A stretch of 16,549 nucleotides of DNA, from the NCBI GenBank assembly GCA_040752295.1, contig JBFMFE010000295.1, positions 1 through 16,549 on the forward strand. The letters run 5' to 3'. The position numbers and the translations under genes were made by a program. The notes below the pieces were generated by a model. That model was not told the DNA's origin and did not search any database. It saw only the letters and a list, made by a program, of their open reading frames with translations. This stretch comes from JBFMFE01 sp040752295. GTDB lineage: Bacteria; UBP15; UBA6099; JBFMBQ01. Below are positions 1 to 6,800 of this stretch, one piece after another. Position 1 is the first letter of the stretch. Every line of letters begins with the position of its first letter.

Positions 1-129
1 GCTGCGGCGGACACCGATGCAGACGGTTGCCTTGCCCCTGACAGTCTTTACCGCCAGCCGCCGAGGGACGCCGGTTTCCAGTTGCGCCTCCTGAAAATCC
101 AGTATGATTGATTTTATCGTTTCAAGCAT
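1..129 (-). CDS. AAA ATPase, DUF4143-type, N-terminal part only
   Basis: This is the first 43 codons of a leftward gene that runs off the window edge. The translation begins MLETIKSIILDFQEAQLE and ends IGVRRS, where the family continues into GKS/T to complete a Walker A loop (IGVRRSGKS). That motif, about 40 residues in after an amphipathic helix, is typical of the large AAA_14/DUF4143 family of predicted ATPases common in archaea and environmental bacteria. Their cellular role is poorly known; they are usually stand-alone genes. The ATG at 127-129 is supported by a GGGAGG ribosome binding site 5 nt upstream (135-140) and by a near-consensus sigma-70 promoter. No catalytic residues beyond the start of the P-loop are visible, so the family call rests on this short N-terminus. 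Confidence 0.72.
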   Translation of the reverse strand, partial: MLETIKSIILDFQEAQLETGVPRRLAVKTVRGKATVCIGVRRS

Positions 130-173
130 GACCGCCTCCCGGACAGAACAAATACCAATAAAGGCACTATCCA

Positions 174-209
174 GTAATAATTATTACCAGTTAAGGCATC
201 CGTTGTCAA
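174..209 (-). promoter_or_regulatory. Sigma-70 promoter with palindrome over the -10 box
   Basis: On the minus strand, TTGACA (204-209) is followed by a 17-bp spacer and TAATAA (181-186), then by the ATPase start about 45 bp downstream of the expected transcription start. A perfect 14-bp palindrome, GTAATAATTATTAC (174-187), covers the -10 box and the predicted start point, which is a typical operator position. The promoter match is direct; repressor binding is inference. Confidence 0.7.
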
Positions 210-277
210 GAGGAAGGTTTTACGGTGACGTTATCAAAATGCGTTTCGTCTTTGATATCCTCAATTTGTTTGAATCA

Positions 278-312
278 GTTGTTGCGCGGCGCGTAAAATT
301 GACCCCCCGGCG
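278..312. mobile_element. Possible IS21-like terminal sequence (remnant)
   Basis: The stretch TGTTGCGCGGC followed by GCGTAAAATTGACCCCC resembles the TG-starting ends with a GTAAAATTGACCC core found on many IS21-family elements. No transposase gene or matching second end is present in the window, so at most this is one end of a lost or truncated element. The call is from remembered family appearance, not a search. Confidence 0.3.
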
Positions 313-416
313 TCGGCGTAACTGTGGACACCACGGGAGACGTGAAGATCGAGCCGACCACGCTTACGGCAAAGCTCGGACACAAGCTCGGGAAATGGCT
401 CAAGAAAAAGTTCTGA
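303..416 (+). pseudogene. Orphan 3' coding tail, unidentified
   Basis: A frame open from just after TGA (300-302) to TGA (414-416) reads as a natural-looking protein end: VDTTGDVKIEPTTLTAKLGH followed by a basic tail ending KKKF. It has no plausible start with a ribosome binding site; the only in-frame candidate is GTG at 324. It is followed 36 bp later by a strong terminator in the same orientation. It sits directly against the possible IS end at about 278-312. I read it as the 3' remnant of a gene whose front was lost, perhaps through element insertion or deletion. I do not recognise the family, and it may be non-functional or not coding at all. Confidence 0.3.
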
Positions 417-452
417 AGGGATAAGCAGTACCAAGGATAGTCACAAAACCAT

Positions 453-520
453 AGAACGCCGCCTGCCTGTGCCGTTTGCACGGCAGACAGGCTGCAATAC
501 CGGGCGGCGTTCTTTTTTTT
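453..520 (+). terminator. Rho-independent terminator
   Basis: Perfect 11-bp arms AGAACGCCGCC (453-463) and GGCGGCGTTCT (503-513) enclose a second, imperfect hairpin (GCCGT/ACGGC core, loop TTGC). The outer stem runs directly into a run of eight T (513-520). It terminates plus-strand transcription, serving the orphan coding tail at 303-416. There is no equivalent T-tract on the minus strand. Confidence 0.85.
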
Positions 521-630
521 CAGTGGCCGGTCTTAATGGCGATCTTTAGTTGATGCGGATTTGTGATTGCTGCGAAAACAACGGAAAACCTTCAGTGCTT
601 GACAGGCATCTCAAGCGAAAACAAAGGCGG

Positions 631-1200
631 TTATTTAAGAAACATACGTGATGTGTGCGCGGAAAGTTTCCAGAAGGTCTTTCCGATCGCTGATGTAAGC
701 GAACTGCTGGGGATGCGGCATACTTTTTGCGCCCTTTGAAAAAACTCGAAAGTTGACACGGAGAGGAAGAGCCAGGAGAAAAACAGTTTCTCGTTTTTTT
801 TGGGTTGAATATGTTCGGCTTCGAACAGTTTCCCTTTGACTTCCAGGCGGACGAGCTTTCCGACGATGCCATCGGCGGCAACGGTTTCCGTCGCTGTCTG
901 TGAGTCGCCGCGCATGTGGAAGACGGTTTCTCCGTCGCGGTTCGAAGCGCGCAGAAAGCGGTGCAGGCAAATTCGTTCTCCCGATTGGTAAAGAACTATA
1001 TCGCCGGGCCGCAGGGTTTCGGGAATCGCTTTTTCGATTGTCACTTTCGTTCCCGGCGGTATGAATGGAAGCATGCTGGAGCCTTCCGCGACGAAAGAAA
1101 ACTCGTTTCCCCTCAAGAGAACTTCATCCAGAAGTTCATACTTGATTTTTTCTTTGATATGCACTGGCTTGCCGTTTGAAACGCGAACCGCTGCATCCAT
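631..1200 (-). CDS. S26-type signal-peptidase-like serine protease
   Basis: A 189-residue protein related to signal peptidase I/S24-S26 peptidases. Box B is EGSSMLP with the predicted nucleophile Ser42. GDIVLY (66-71) follows, then LHRF with His80, and RGDS (97-100) with Asp99. A His rather than the bacterial Lys as general base is the pattern of ER/archaeal-type and SipW-type S26B enzymes. Unlike true signal peptidases there is no N-terminal membrane anchor; a hydrophobic stretch FFSWLFLSVSTFEFF appears only near residues 140-155, so a cytoplasmic or peripheral role is likely. It is the last gene of the minus-strand operon, 27 bp after the radical SAM gene. In such loci S26 proteins are candidates for removing the leader of the modified peptide; that role here is inference. 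ATG at 1200 lacks a clear ribosome binding site, which suggests translational coupling. Confidence 0.8.
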   Translation of the reverse strand: MDAAVRVSNGKPVHIKEKIKYELLDEVLLRGNEFSFVAEGSSMLPFIPPGTKVTIEKAIPETLRPGDIVLYQSGERICLHRFLRASNRDGETVFHMRGDSQTATETVAADGIVGKLVRLEVKGKLFEAEHIQPKKNEKLFFSWLFLSVSTFEFFQRAQKVCRIPSSSLTSAIGKTFWKLSAHTSRMFLK

Positions 1201-1227
1201 TTTATGCGATGGTGAAGCCGCCGCGAT

Positions 1228-2256
1228 TTATTTTGGAGATATTTCCTCCATTTCCTTGAAAAGTCCTGCCATCGTGCAAGCCCACTCGTAAGGTTTGTTC
1301 CATTGCCCCCCTTCGGCTTCGGCTATTCCGGGGCATTTTGCGCACCAACTCATAAGCTCGCAATCCCGGCAGCCGGGCGTGCCGCCGGCGGTGATGCCGC
1401 GCAGGAATTCGAACACAGGGGAACCTTCCCATATTTTTCTCAGTGGCTGCTCGTTTACGTTTCCCGCTCGCGTTCTCCATTGAATGCAGGGCATTACATC
1501 TCCGTTCGGGGCAATGCTCATTTCGGTGTTGCCGACCCGGCACCAGACGTTCTGCCCCGGCGCGGGCTCAATGTTTTCAAAGACACGTTTGTCGGAGATT
1601 ATCTTTCGGAGCCGTGCGGGTTCGATGCGGTGGGCGAGCGGCGCGGCGTCGCCGTTGATCCCGGCGGTGATGGTCGGGTCGACCCGGCACGTGACGTCAA
1701 GTCCGTCCGCAAGATCGAAAATCTCCCCGTACCGGTCGAAATTCTGTTTCATGAGCATGCTTTTCAGGCTGACATGAACGCCTCTTTCCTTCAACAGTTT
1801 TATCGCTCTCATCGTTCTGTCGAATGAGCCCGGCGTTCTCGTGATGCCGTCGTGGAGTTCGGCGTCGGGACCGTGTATGCTGACGTCAACTTCCATCGGC
1901 GCTGCTTCGATAAGCCTGTCAGCGGTTTTGCCGTCAATGAGTGTCGCGTTCGTGAAAATCCTCACCGCGAAGTTTCTATTTCGCGCATGATGCGCGATCT
2001 CGAAGAAATCGTCGCGGAGCATGGGCTCGCCGCCGGTGAGCGTCAGAAAAAGCGAACCCATTTCCGCCGCGTCGTTCAGGAGGGATTTGATTTTTTCGGT
2101 TGAAAGTTCCGGAGTGGGGGATGAAATGCAACAATGGATGCATCGCTGGTTGCATCTGTGGGTCAGTTCGAAAAACAGGTTCAGCGGAATGCATTTTTCC
2201 GACGATGCCGTGATGAGTTTGCCGAGGGGGGAGAGTTTTTCAGGTTTCGTTTTCAT
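1228..2256 (-). CDS. Radical SAM/SPASM peptide-modifying enzyme
   Basis: A 342-residue radical SAM protein with a C-terminal SPASM domain. The SAM-binding 4Fe-4S motif is Cys35-x3-Cys39-x2-Cys42, followed by the GGEP SAM motif at 75-78. The SPASM region holds seven conserved cysteines (239, 257, 296, 299, 305, 308, 327) arranged as C...GDVMPC...CxxCx5CxxC...C, enough to bind two auxiliary clusters. Family members modify ribosomal peptides (thioether, C-C or epimerisation chemistry) or act as PqqE-like enzymes; the reaction here cannot be read from sequence. The start overlaps the end of the PqqD-like gene by 17 bp. This suits the known need of such enzymes for a PqqD-type recognition partner, because the two are translated together. 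The likely substrate is the divergent 60-aa peptide at 3410-3592. The family call is secure; the chemistry is unknown. Confidence 0.93.
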   Translation of the reverse strand: MKTKPEKLSPLGKLITASSEKCIPLNLFFELTHRCNQRCIHCCISSPTPELSTEKIKSLLNDAAEMGSLFLTLTGGEPMLRDDFFEIAHHARNRNFAVRIFTNATLIDGKTADRLIEAAPMEVDVSIHGPDAELHDGITRTPGSFDRTMRAIKLLKERGVHVSLKSMLMKQNFDRYGEIFDLADGLDVTCRVDPTITAGINGDAAPLAHRIEPARLRKIISDKRVFENIEPAPGQNVWCRVGNTEMSIAPNGDVMPCIQWRTRAGNVNEQPLRKIWEGSPVFEFLRGITAGGTPGCRDCELMSWCAKCPGIAEAEGGQWNKPYEWACTMAGLFKEMEEISPK

Positions 2257-2524
2257 CGAGTATTATCAGTTTTTTTTCTCTCATGTATTCGAGAAATTCA
2301 AAAACATCGTCTTTCACTCTGGATAAATCGCCCGTAAATTCCTGTTTCAGGCGCGAAATGATCTGCTCCGCGGTCTTTTCAGTGTCGAGCAATTTCCACA
2401 CGGAACTTCCCGTGGAGTTCAGGCAGTGCAGTTTTGCTTCTTGCGGCTCGACGAGATATACGGCGTCATCAACCTCTCGCCACGCCACATGAGGAGAGCG
2501 GGATATGCGAACTTGCAATTTCAT
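2240..2524 (-). CDS. PqqD-family peptide chaperone
   Basis: A 94-residue protein with the PqqD winged-helix pattern. An N-terminal strand region (VYLVEPQEAKLHCLNSTGSS) is followed by VWKLLD, a helix TAEQIISRLKQEF, and a C-terminal helix ending in REKKLIIL. PqqD proteins bind the leader of a RiPP precursor and present it to a radical SAM partner. The gene overlaps the HprK-like gene upstream by 56 bp and the radical SAM gene downstream by 17 bp, indicating tight coupling. The ATG at 2522-2524 has an AAAGGA ribosome binding site about 9 nt upstream, supporting this start inside the preceding gene. Confident by length, pattern and context. Confidence 0.87.
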   Translation of the reverse strand: MKLQVRISRSPHVAWREVDDAVYLVEPQEAKLHCLNSTGSSVWKLLDTEKTAEQIISRLKQEFTGDLSRVKDDVFEFLEYMREKKLIILDENET

Positions 2525-3323
2525 CCAGGGTTTCCTTTATCGGTGTATTCAGCAGGAAATTCAACGTGAAGCAGGGAATGCTATCGAGAAGGTCGCAACA
2601 GTTGCCCAGCGCCCATTGGGATGATTTTCCTATTTCGGGATGCATGATCACCTGGGGGACGAGCAATTTCACGGCGTTGGGGGCGGCGATTCTTTCGAAG
2701 TCCGTGCGGCGGCTTTTCCGGGGCGACAGGAGGGCGCCCAGCGGCGCCGGCGGCACCGGTTTGCCCGGTTTCCATTTCCCGCGGAAGGGTGTTGAGTGAG
2801 CGTAGTATGTGCCGCCGTCGTTTTTTCGAACGGCAACCACCTCGTCGCTGAGCACGGGGTCTCCGCGGCAGAGTTCAGTTATGGTGGTCTTCCCGGCTTC
2901 CGACGGGCCGAAAAACACCCACGCGAGGCTGCGTCTCACAACGCCGGAAGCGTGGAGCAACATCCCTCCCCCCTTAAGAAGGAGCGTCCCCGCGATCAGG
3001 CGCAGCAATCCGTCGAAGGCGACGGGGTCAGGCGGGAGGAACACCTGTCCCACTTTCGCTTTTACCGAAATCACGCCTTCAATGGCGCCTTTGAGAATAT
3101 AAGAGTCAACGCCCTCTCCCTTCACGACGAGAGGAGCGTGGATTTCCGGCATACCCGGTTCGGGATGGGTGTGAAGTTTGAACGAAGTCTTTCCGTCCGT
3201 GCGGAATGAGCGATAGCGATGGTCAATCAGTTGAAAAAAAGACCGATCTTCGCAGCGGATGGCTATGTTGATTCCCGCGATTGAAACCATCAGCGGTTCT
3301 TCGTTCTTGGAGTCGGCGCGCAT
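2469..3323 (-). CDS. HprK-related kinase-like ATPase
   Basis: From the ATG at 3323 this is a 284-residue protein with HPr-kinase-like features. HASG is at 124-127, a P-loop GPSEAGKTT at 139-147, and an acidic LSDE segment at 158-161 where HprK has its Walker-B-like aspartates. The downstream TPFRGKWKPG segment is also typical. HprK-related proteins recur next to PqqD and radical SAM or lasso-peptide genes; some lasso-associated members phosphorylate the peptide. A peptide-kinase role here is inference. The frame is open upstream to 3455, but that extension would run through the divergent promoter and the precursor start, so I reject it. Neither ATG 3323 nor ATG 3290 has a strong ribosome binding site. 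It is the first gene of the minus-strand operon and overlaps the next by 56 bp. Confidence 0.85.
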   Translation of the reverse strand: MRADSKNEEPLMVSIAGINIAIRCEDRSFFQLIDHRYRSFRTDGKTSFKLHTHPEPGMPEIHAPLVVKGEGVDSYILKGAIEGVISVKAKVGQVFLPPDPVAFDGLLRLIAGTLLLKGGGMLLHASGVVRRSLAWVFFGPSEAGKTTITELCRGDPVLSDEVVAVRKNDGGTYYAHSTPFRGKWKPGKPVPPAPLGALLSPRKSRRTDFERIAAPNAVKLLVPQVIMHPEIGKSSQWALGNCCDLLDSIPCFTLNFLLNTPIKETLDEIASSHIPLSSCGVARG

Positions 3324-3368
3324 GGTTGAACCGGTTGTCTGTTGAAACCCATGAAATTTTTCTTTTAG

Positions 3369-3401
3369 ATTATATATCAAAATGAAAAAAACCGCTATAA
3401 T
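3369..3401. promoter_or_regulatory. Divergent AT-rich promoter region (kinase operon and precursor)
   Basis: An AT-rich gap separates the kinase operon from the peptide gene. A perfect TATAAT lies on the plus strand at 3396-3401 and another on the minus strand at 3369-3374. Both have poor -35 boxes, so an activator or other sigma contact may be needed. The plus-strand box lies only 8 bp before the precursor ATG, so that transcript would be nearly leaderless. Confidence 0.5.
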
Positions 3402-3409
3402 TTGAAGGC

Positions 3410-3592
3410 ATGAATACAAACACAGAACGCAAAGCCAATAACATATTTTCCTCACAAAAAAAGGTTTATGAGAAGCCTGCGGTTGAGTCGGAGAGCCTCT
3501 TTGATCCGCGGGTGCTGGTCTGCGGCAAGTGCAGGGGCGCGGGCAACGTGACCCAGCAAGTCGGCTGCATAGATTTTCCGTTGAACAGTTGA
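3410..3592 (+). CDS. Candidate RiPP precursor peptide
   Basis: A 60-residue peptide divergent from the maturation genes. Residues 1-16 are polar. Residues 17-31 read KKVYEKPAVESESLF, a charged Y-x-K-P leader-like block. The C-terminal part holds Cys38-Gly-Lys-Cys41, then RGAGNVTQQVG, then Cys53 and IDFPLNS. Small peptides with a 'KKxYxKPxVxxE' block followed by a Cys/Gly-rich tail next to PqqD/radical SAM genes are a recurring RiPP precursor style; I assign it by pattern and position. The PqqD-like protein would bind the KKVYEKP region. Cysteines 38, 41 and 53 are the obvious modification sites for a SPASM enzyme (thioethers, for example). Its own ATG follows GAAGG by only 1 nt, too close for normal initiation, so a near-leaderless message is likely. 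The product is unknown. Confidence 0.72.
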   Translation: MNTNTERKANNIFSSQKKVYEKPAVESESLFDPRVLVCGKCRGAGNVTQQVGCIDFPLNS

Positions 3593-3682
3593 CCGGTTCA
3601 GAAACGAACAGAAAAACCGTTATGACACATTATACGAGGGACTTAGTTGAGTTTTTTGCGAATTAACAATGGTGCAAGACGG

Positions 3683-3696
3683 TGCGCTTCTGCGCA
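3683..3696. promoter_or_regulatory. Inverted repeat, possible enhancer-binding site
   Basis: TGCGC-TTCT-GCGCA is a 5-bp-arm inverted repeat about 65 bp upstream of the -24 element of the sigma-54 promoter. Activators of sigma-54 commonly bind TGC...GCA dyads at 70-150 bp upstream. The dyad is visible; its role as an upstream activator site is inference. Confidence 0.35.
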
Positions 3697-3757
3697 AAAA
3701 AATGCAGTCCGGGGCAACATAAAATGTCCATTCCGCAGGGAATTTTTTAATAACAAA

Positions 3758-3774
3758 TTTGGCACAAAAATTGC
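3758..3774 (+). promoter_or_regulatory. Sigma-54 (RpoN) promoter
   Basis: TTTGGCAC-AAAAA-TTGC matches the sigma-54 consensus (TTGGCAC-N5-TTGC). The invariant GG (3761-3762) and GC (3773-3774) are separated by exactly 10 bp. The expected start is near 3786, about 34 bp before the ATG of the giant surface-protein gene. It implies control by an RpoN-dependent activator, which is not encoded in this window. Confidence 0.8.
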
Positions 3775-3808
3775 CGATATTGCAGGAAAAGAGCGCCGCG
3801 AAGAAATA

Positions 3809-3831
3809 AGCAGCCAGTAATGAGCAGCAAG
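3809..3831. repeat. Inverted copy of the heptamer repeat over the start codon
   Basis: This 23-bp stretch matches the reverse complement of the tandem heptamer block at 3867-3897 at 19 of 23 positions (AGCAGCnAGTAnTGAGnAGC). It includes the ATG at 3820. The two arms, about 36 bp apart, could pair in the mRNA and hide the start codon. Confidence 0.6.
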
Positions 3832-6800
3832 GGAAAAACAAGGAAGATTTTTGGGGAAGGTTTTTCACTCACTACTCGCTACTCACTACTCGCTGCTTTT
3901 ACAATATTTCTTTTCTTTTCCTGTCGAGCCGACGCCGCCGTATCACTGACCAAGCGTCCGGGCGTCGTTGACTACGACTCACTGATGCTCGTCGTCGCAA
4001 GCTCGGACAACTTCCGCTGGTCGCACAGGGTGCCGGGCAACCTCGCGGGCTACAATGAGAACGATTATTCCGAGTTCAACAACTTCGGCTTCGCCCTCGG
4101 CTCGCCCCCCACGTCTGTAAGCGTTGAGGGGGAATGGAGATATGTGGGCGAGCAGCCGGATGGTGTGAAACTGGAGGTATGGGAGCAGGAAACGAGCACG
4201 TGGCACGACGAAACCGGCATCACTATTACAACCGCGGATTCAACCTGGAGCCGCACCGTAACCGCCTACATCAACACCGCGCTCGACGTGAACAACATAA
4301 AGGTCCGCCTCGTCGCCTACGAGGGCACGAGCATCGCGAGCGACGTGGAAATTGACGGGATCCGTGTCAACGTTGACGCCGGCGCGATCATCAGGTATCC
4401 CGGCGGGGGGCTTTCGACAAGCGTCATCGCCATCCAGAGTTCCGACGACGTCTGGCTCCCCTGGCTGGCGAATATTCCTCAAAATGCATTCGACGAAACC
4501 AAATATCAGGAATACACAAATGCCGGATTCACAATGCCAGCCGGCTCCATTATGGGCAGCGTGCAGGTCACTTACGAATGGCAATGGAACCGCCTGGCGG
4601 CGGGCGCCAACATATCCGCCGCGAAGCTCGAGGTATGGGAGGCGGACAATCCGGGCTGGAACATCCATAACGAGACACTCGTGGTCCCGACGTACGGCGT
4701 GGACAGCTCGGAGACCAAACAGGTGGCGAGTTACATTGATACCGCAAACGACATCAACAATCTGAAACTCCGCTTCCTCGCGTACAAAGTCGGAACCCCC
4801 ACTATCGGCACCCGGCCGGACTACATCTCGATCACCGCCAAGCGCAAGATCGTCGCCTCGGACGTCCCCGTTTACGGACCCGGCGCAGCCACGTACTACG
4901 CAGGCGAGACCGATAAACTCGTCCTCGACTTCAAAATCCCCGACGACGACGGCGCGGCGGACACGCTCAACACGCTTTATGTTACCAACGCCGGCACGGC
5001 GACGAACACCACTGATATCGCCTCGCTGAAGCTGTACACGGACACCGGCGCCGTGGGATGGCAGGGACCGCCCACCGACACGCAGATAGGAGTCTTCACG
5101 TGGAACGCGGTCGCCGGCAGATGGGAAGTCAGCCCCGCCGTCGGCATCCCCATCGGCGGGCTGCGCCTCTTCGTCGCCGCGAACATCGCCTCCAATCCGA
5201 CCGATGCGCGGACGATACAAATGCAGATACCCGTGAACGCCATCACGGTTGCCTCCACCTACGGCGGACCCACCGATGCCGCAATAACCAATCCCTACAC
5301 GCAGACGATTGACGGGATGATCGCAGCGCAGATAACGAACACCGGCGCGCCGGCGGTTTCTTTCTATGCCGGCGCCACAAACCAACTGGTGATGGATTTT
5401 ACGATACCGCTCAACGGCGCCACCGCAGACACGCTCACCGGGCTGCGGGTCAAAAACTCAGGAACCGCACTGAACTCCACGGACATCAGCGCGGTCAATG
5501 CATGGGCAGAGAACGGCGTCACTGCCGGCTTCCAGGCGGCGGAGGACACATCGCTCGGCGCACTCACATGGAGCGCCGCCAACTCCTGGTGGGCGAAAAC
5601 TGATATATTACTGGCTTATTCTTCCGCCCAGCGCCTCTACATCACCGTTGACATAGCCTCCAACCCAACCGACGGGAGCACGGCGCAGATATACCTGCCG
5701 CAGGGCGGCACGGACGCCGACGCCGGCGTCGTCGTCGCATCAGGCAACGACGGACCGCTCGACGCGGTCATAACCAACCCGAACGTGCAGACGGTTGACG
5801 GCATGATCGCCGCGCAGATAACGAACACCGGGGCGGCGGCTGCGACTTTTTATGCGAACGATACGAACAAACTTGTGATGAATTTCCTTCTGCCCGCTAA
5901 CGGCACTACCGCCGACACGCTCACCGGTCTGCGCGTCCAGAACACGGGCACCGCCGTGAACGGCACCGACATCGCCGCGGTGAAATTCTGGGAAGACCGT
6001 GACGACAACGGCATATTTGCGCCTGCCGGCGCCGACGCCCCCGCGCTCGCTACCGCCACATGGAACGCCGGCGGCTGGTGGGAGGCGCTCCTGCTCTCTA
6101 CAGCCATACCCTCAGGCGGTCAGCGGTTCTTCGTCTCCACGGACATCGCCGCAACTCACACAGCGCTCAGCACAATCCAGATGGCGCTGAAGCAGGGCAG
6201 CGCCGATGTAGATGCGGGCGTTGTAGTGGCATCCGGCAACGACGGACCGCTCGACGCGGTCATAACCAACCCGAACGTGCAGACCATCAAAAAACGCCTT
6301 GACGTGAGCGGAATAGACAAGGCGCCGGCATACGTTAATATCGGTTCGACAAACAACACTATGCTCCAGCTTCAGTGCACCGCCTCCAACGGCACGATCC
6401 AGATATCCACCGTGCAGGCCGATCTTTCCGGGACCGCTCTGGACACGGACATCGCAGCGGCAAAGCTGTGGCACGATGTCAACAACGACGGCGCGTGGGA
6501 TGCAGGAGACGCCCAGCTCTCGACCACAAAAACTTTCACCGCCGGAACACTCACTTTCGATGCCGCAGCCTTCAACGTCGTCTCCGGCACGCCCGAAAGC
6601 GTGATCATCACCTATGACATTGCCGTCGCCGCCGTCCCCGGCAGAACCGCGGGCGTCTCACTCGCCAACAGCACATACGTCACCGTGAGCGCGCCCGGGA
6701 GCGATGATGTTGCCTTTGCAGCCGAGCCGACAGCCTCATCCAATTCACTGATTGGCACGACGCTCACGGTCACCGGCTACGACAAGGCGCCGGCGGAGGT

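Noticed and set aside
232..257. TATCAAA...TTTGATA inverted repeat in the 130-300 gap
   Set aside because: Seven-bp AT-rich arms with a 12-nt loop are easily found by chance; no adjacent gene start makes it meaningful.
104..424. 106-aa plus-strand frame
   Set aside because: It crosses the promoter and start of the leftward ATPase gene. No ribosome binding site; composition unlike protein.
585..630. Possible terminator for the minus-strand RiPP operon
   Set aside because: Only a 5-bp stem (CTTGA/TCAAG) and no T-tract; not enough to call.
1303..1827. 174-aa plus-strand frame antisense to the radical SAM gene
   Set aside because: Shadow frame of a gene with complete Cys motifs on the other strand.
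3324..3455. N-terminal extension of the kinase-like gene (MRKICYWLCV...)
   Set aside because: It would overlap the divergent promoter and the start of the precursor peptide, and the composition does not fit the family.
3620..3868. 82-aa minus-strand frame with a signal-like CSLLAAYFFAALFSC stretch
   Set aside because: The hydrophobic part comes from the inverted heptamer repeat, and the frame runs antisense through the sigma-54 promoter with no protein-like remainder. Kept only as a note in the heptamer finding.
4240..5385. 381-aa minus-strand open frame inside the giant gene
   Set aside because: Arg/Gly/Val-rich antisense frame created by GC-rich codons of the plus-strand repeats; no ribosome binding site and no domain pattern.
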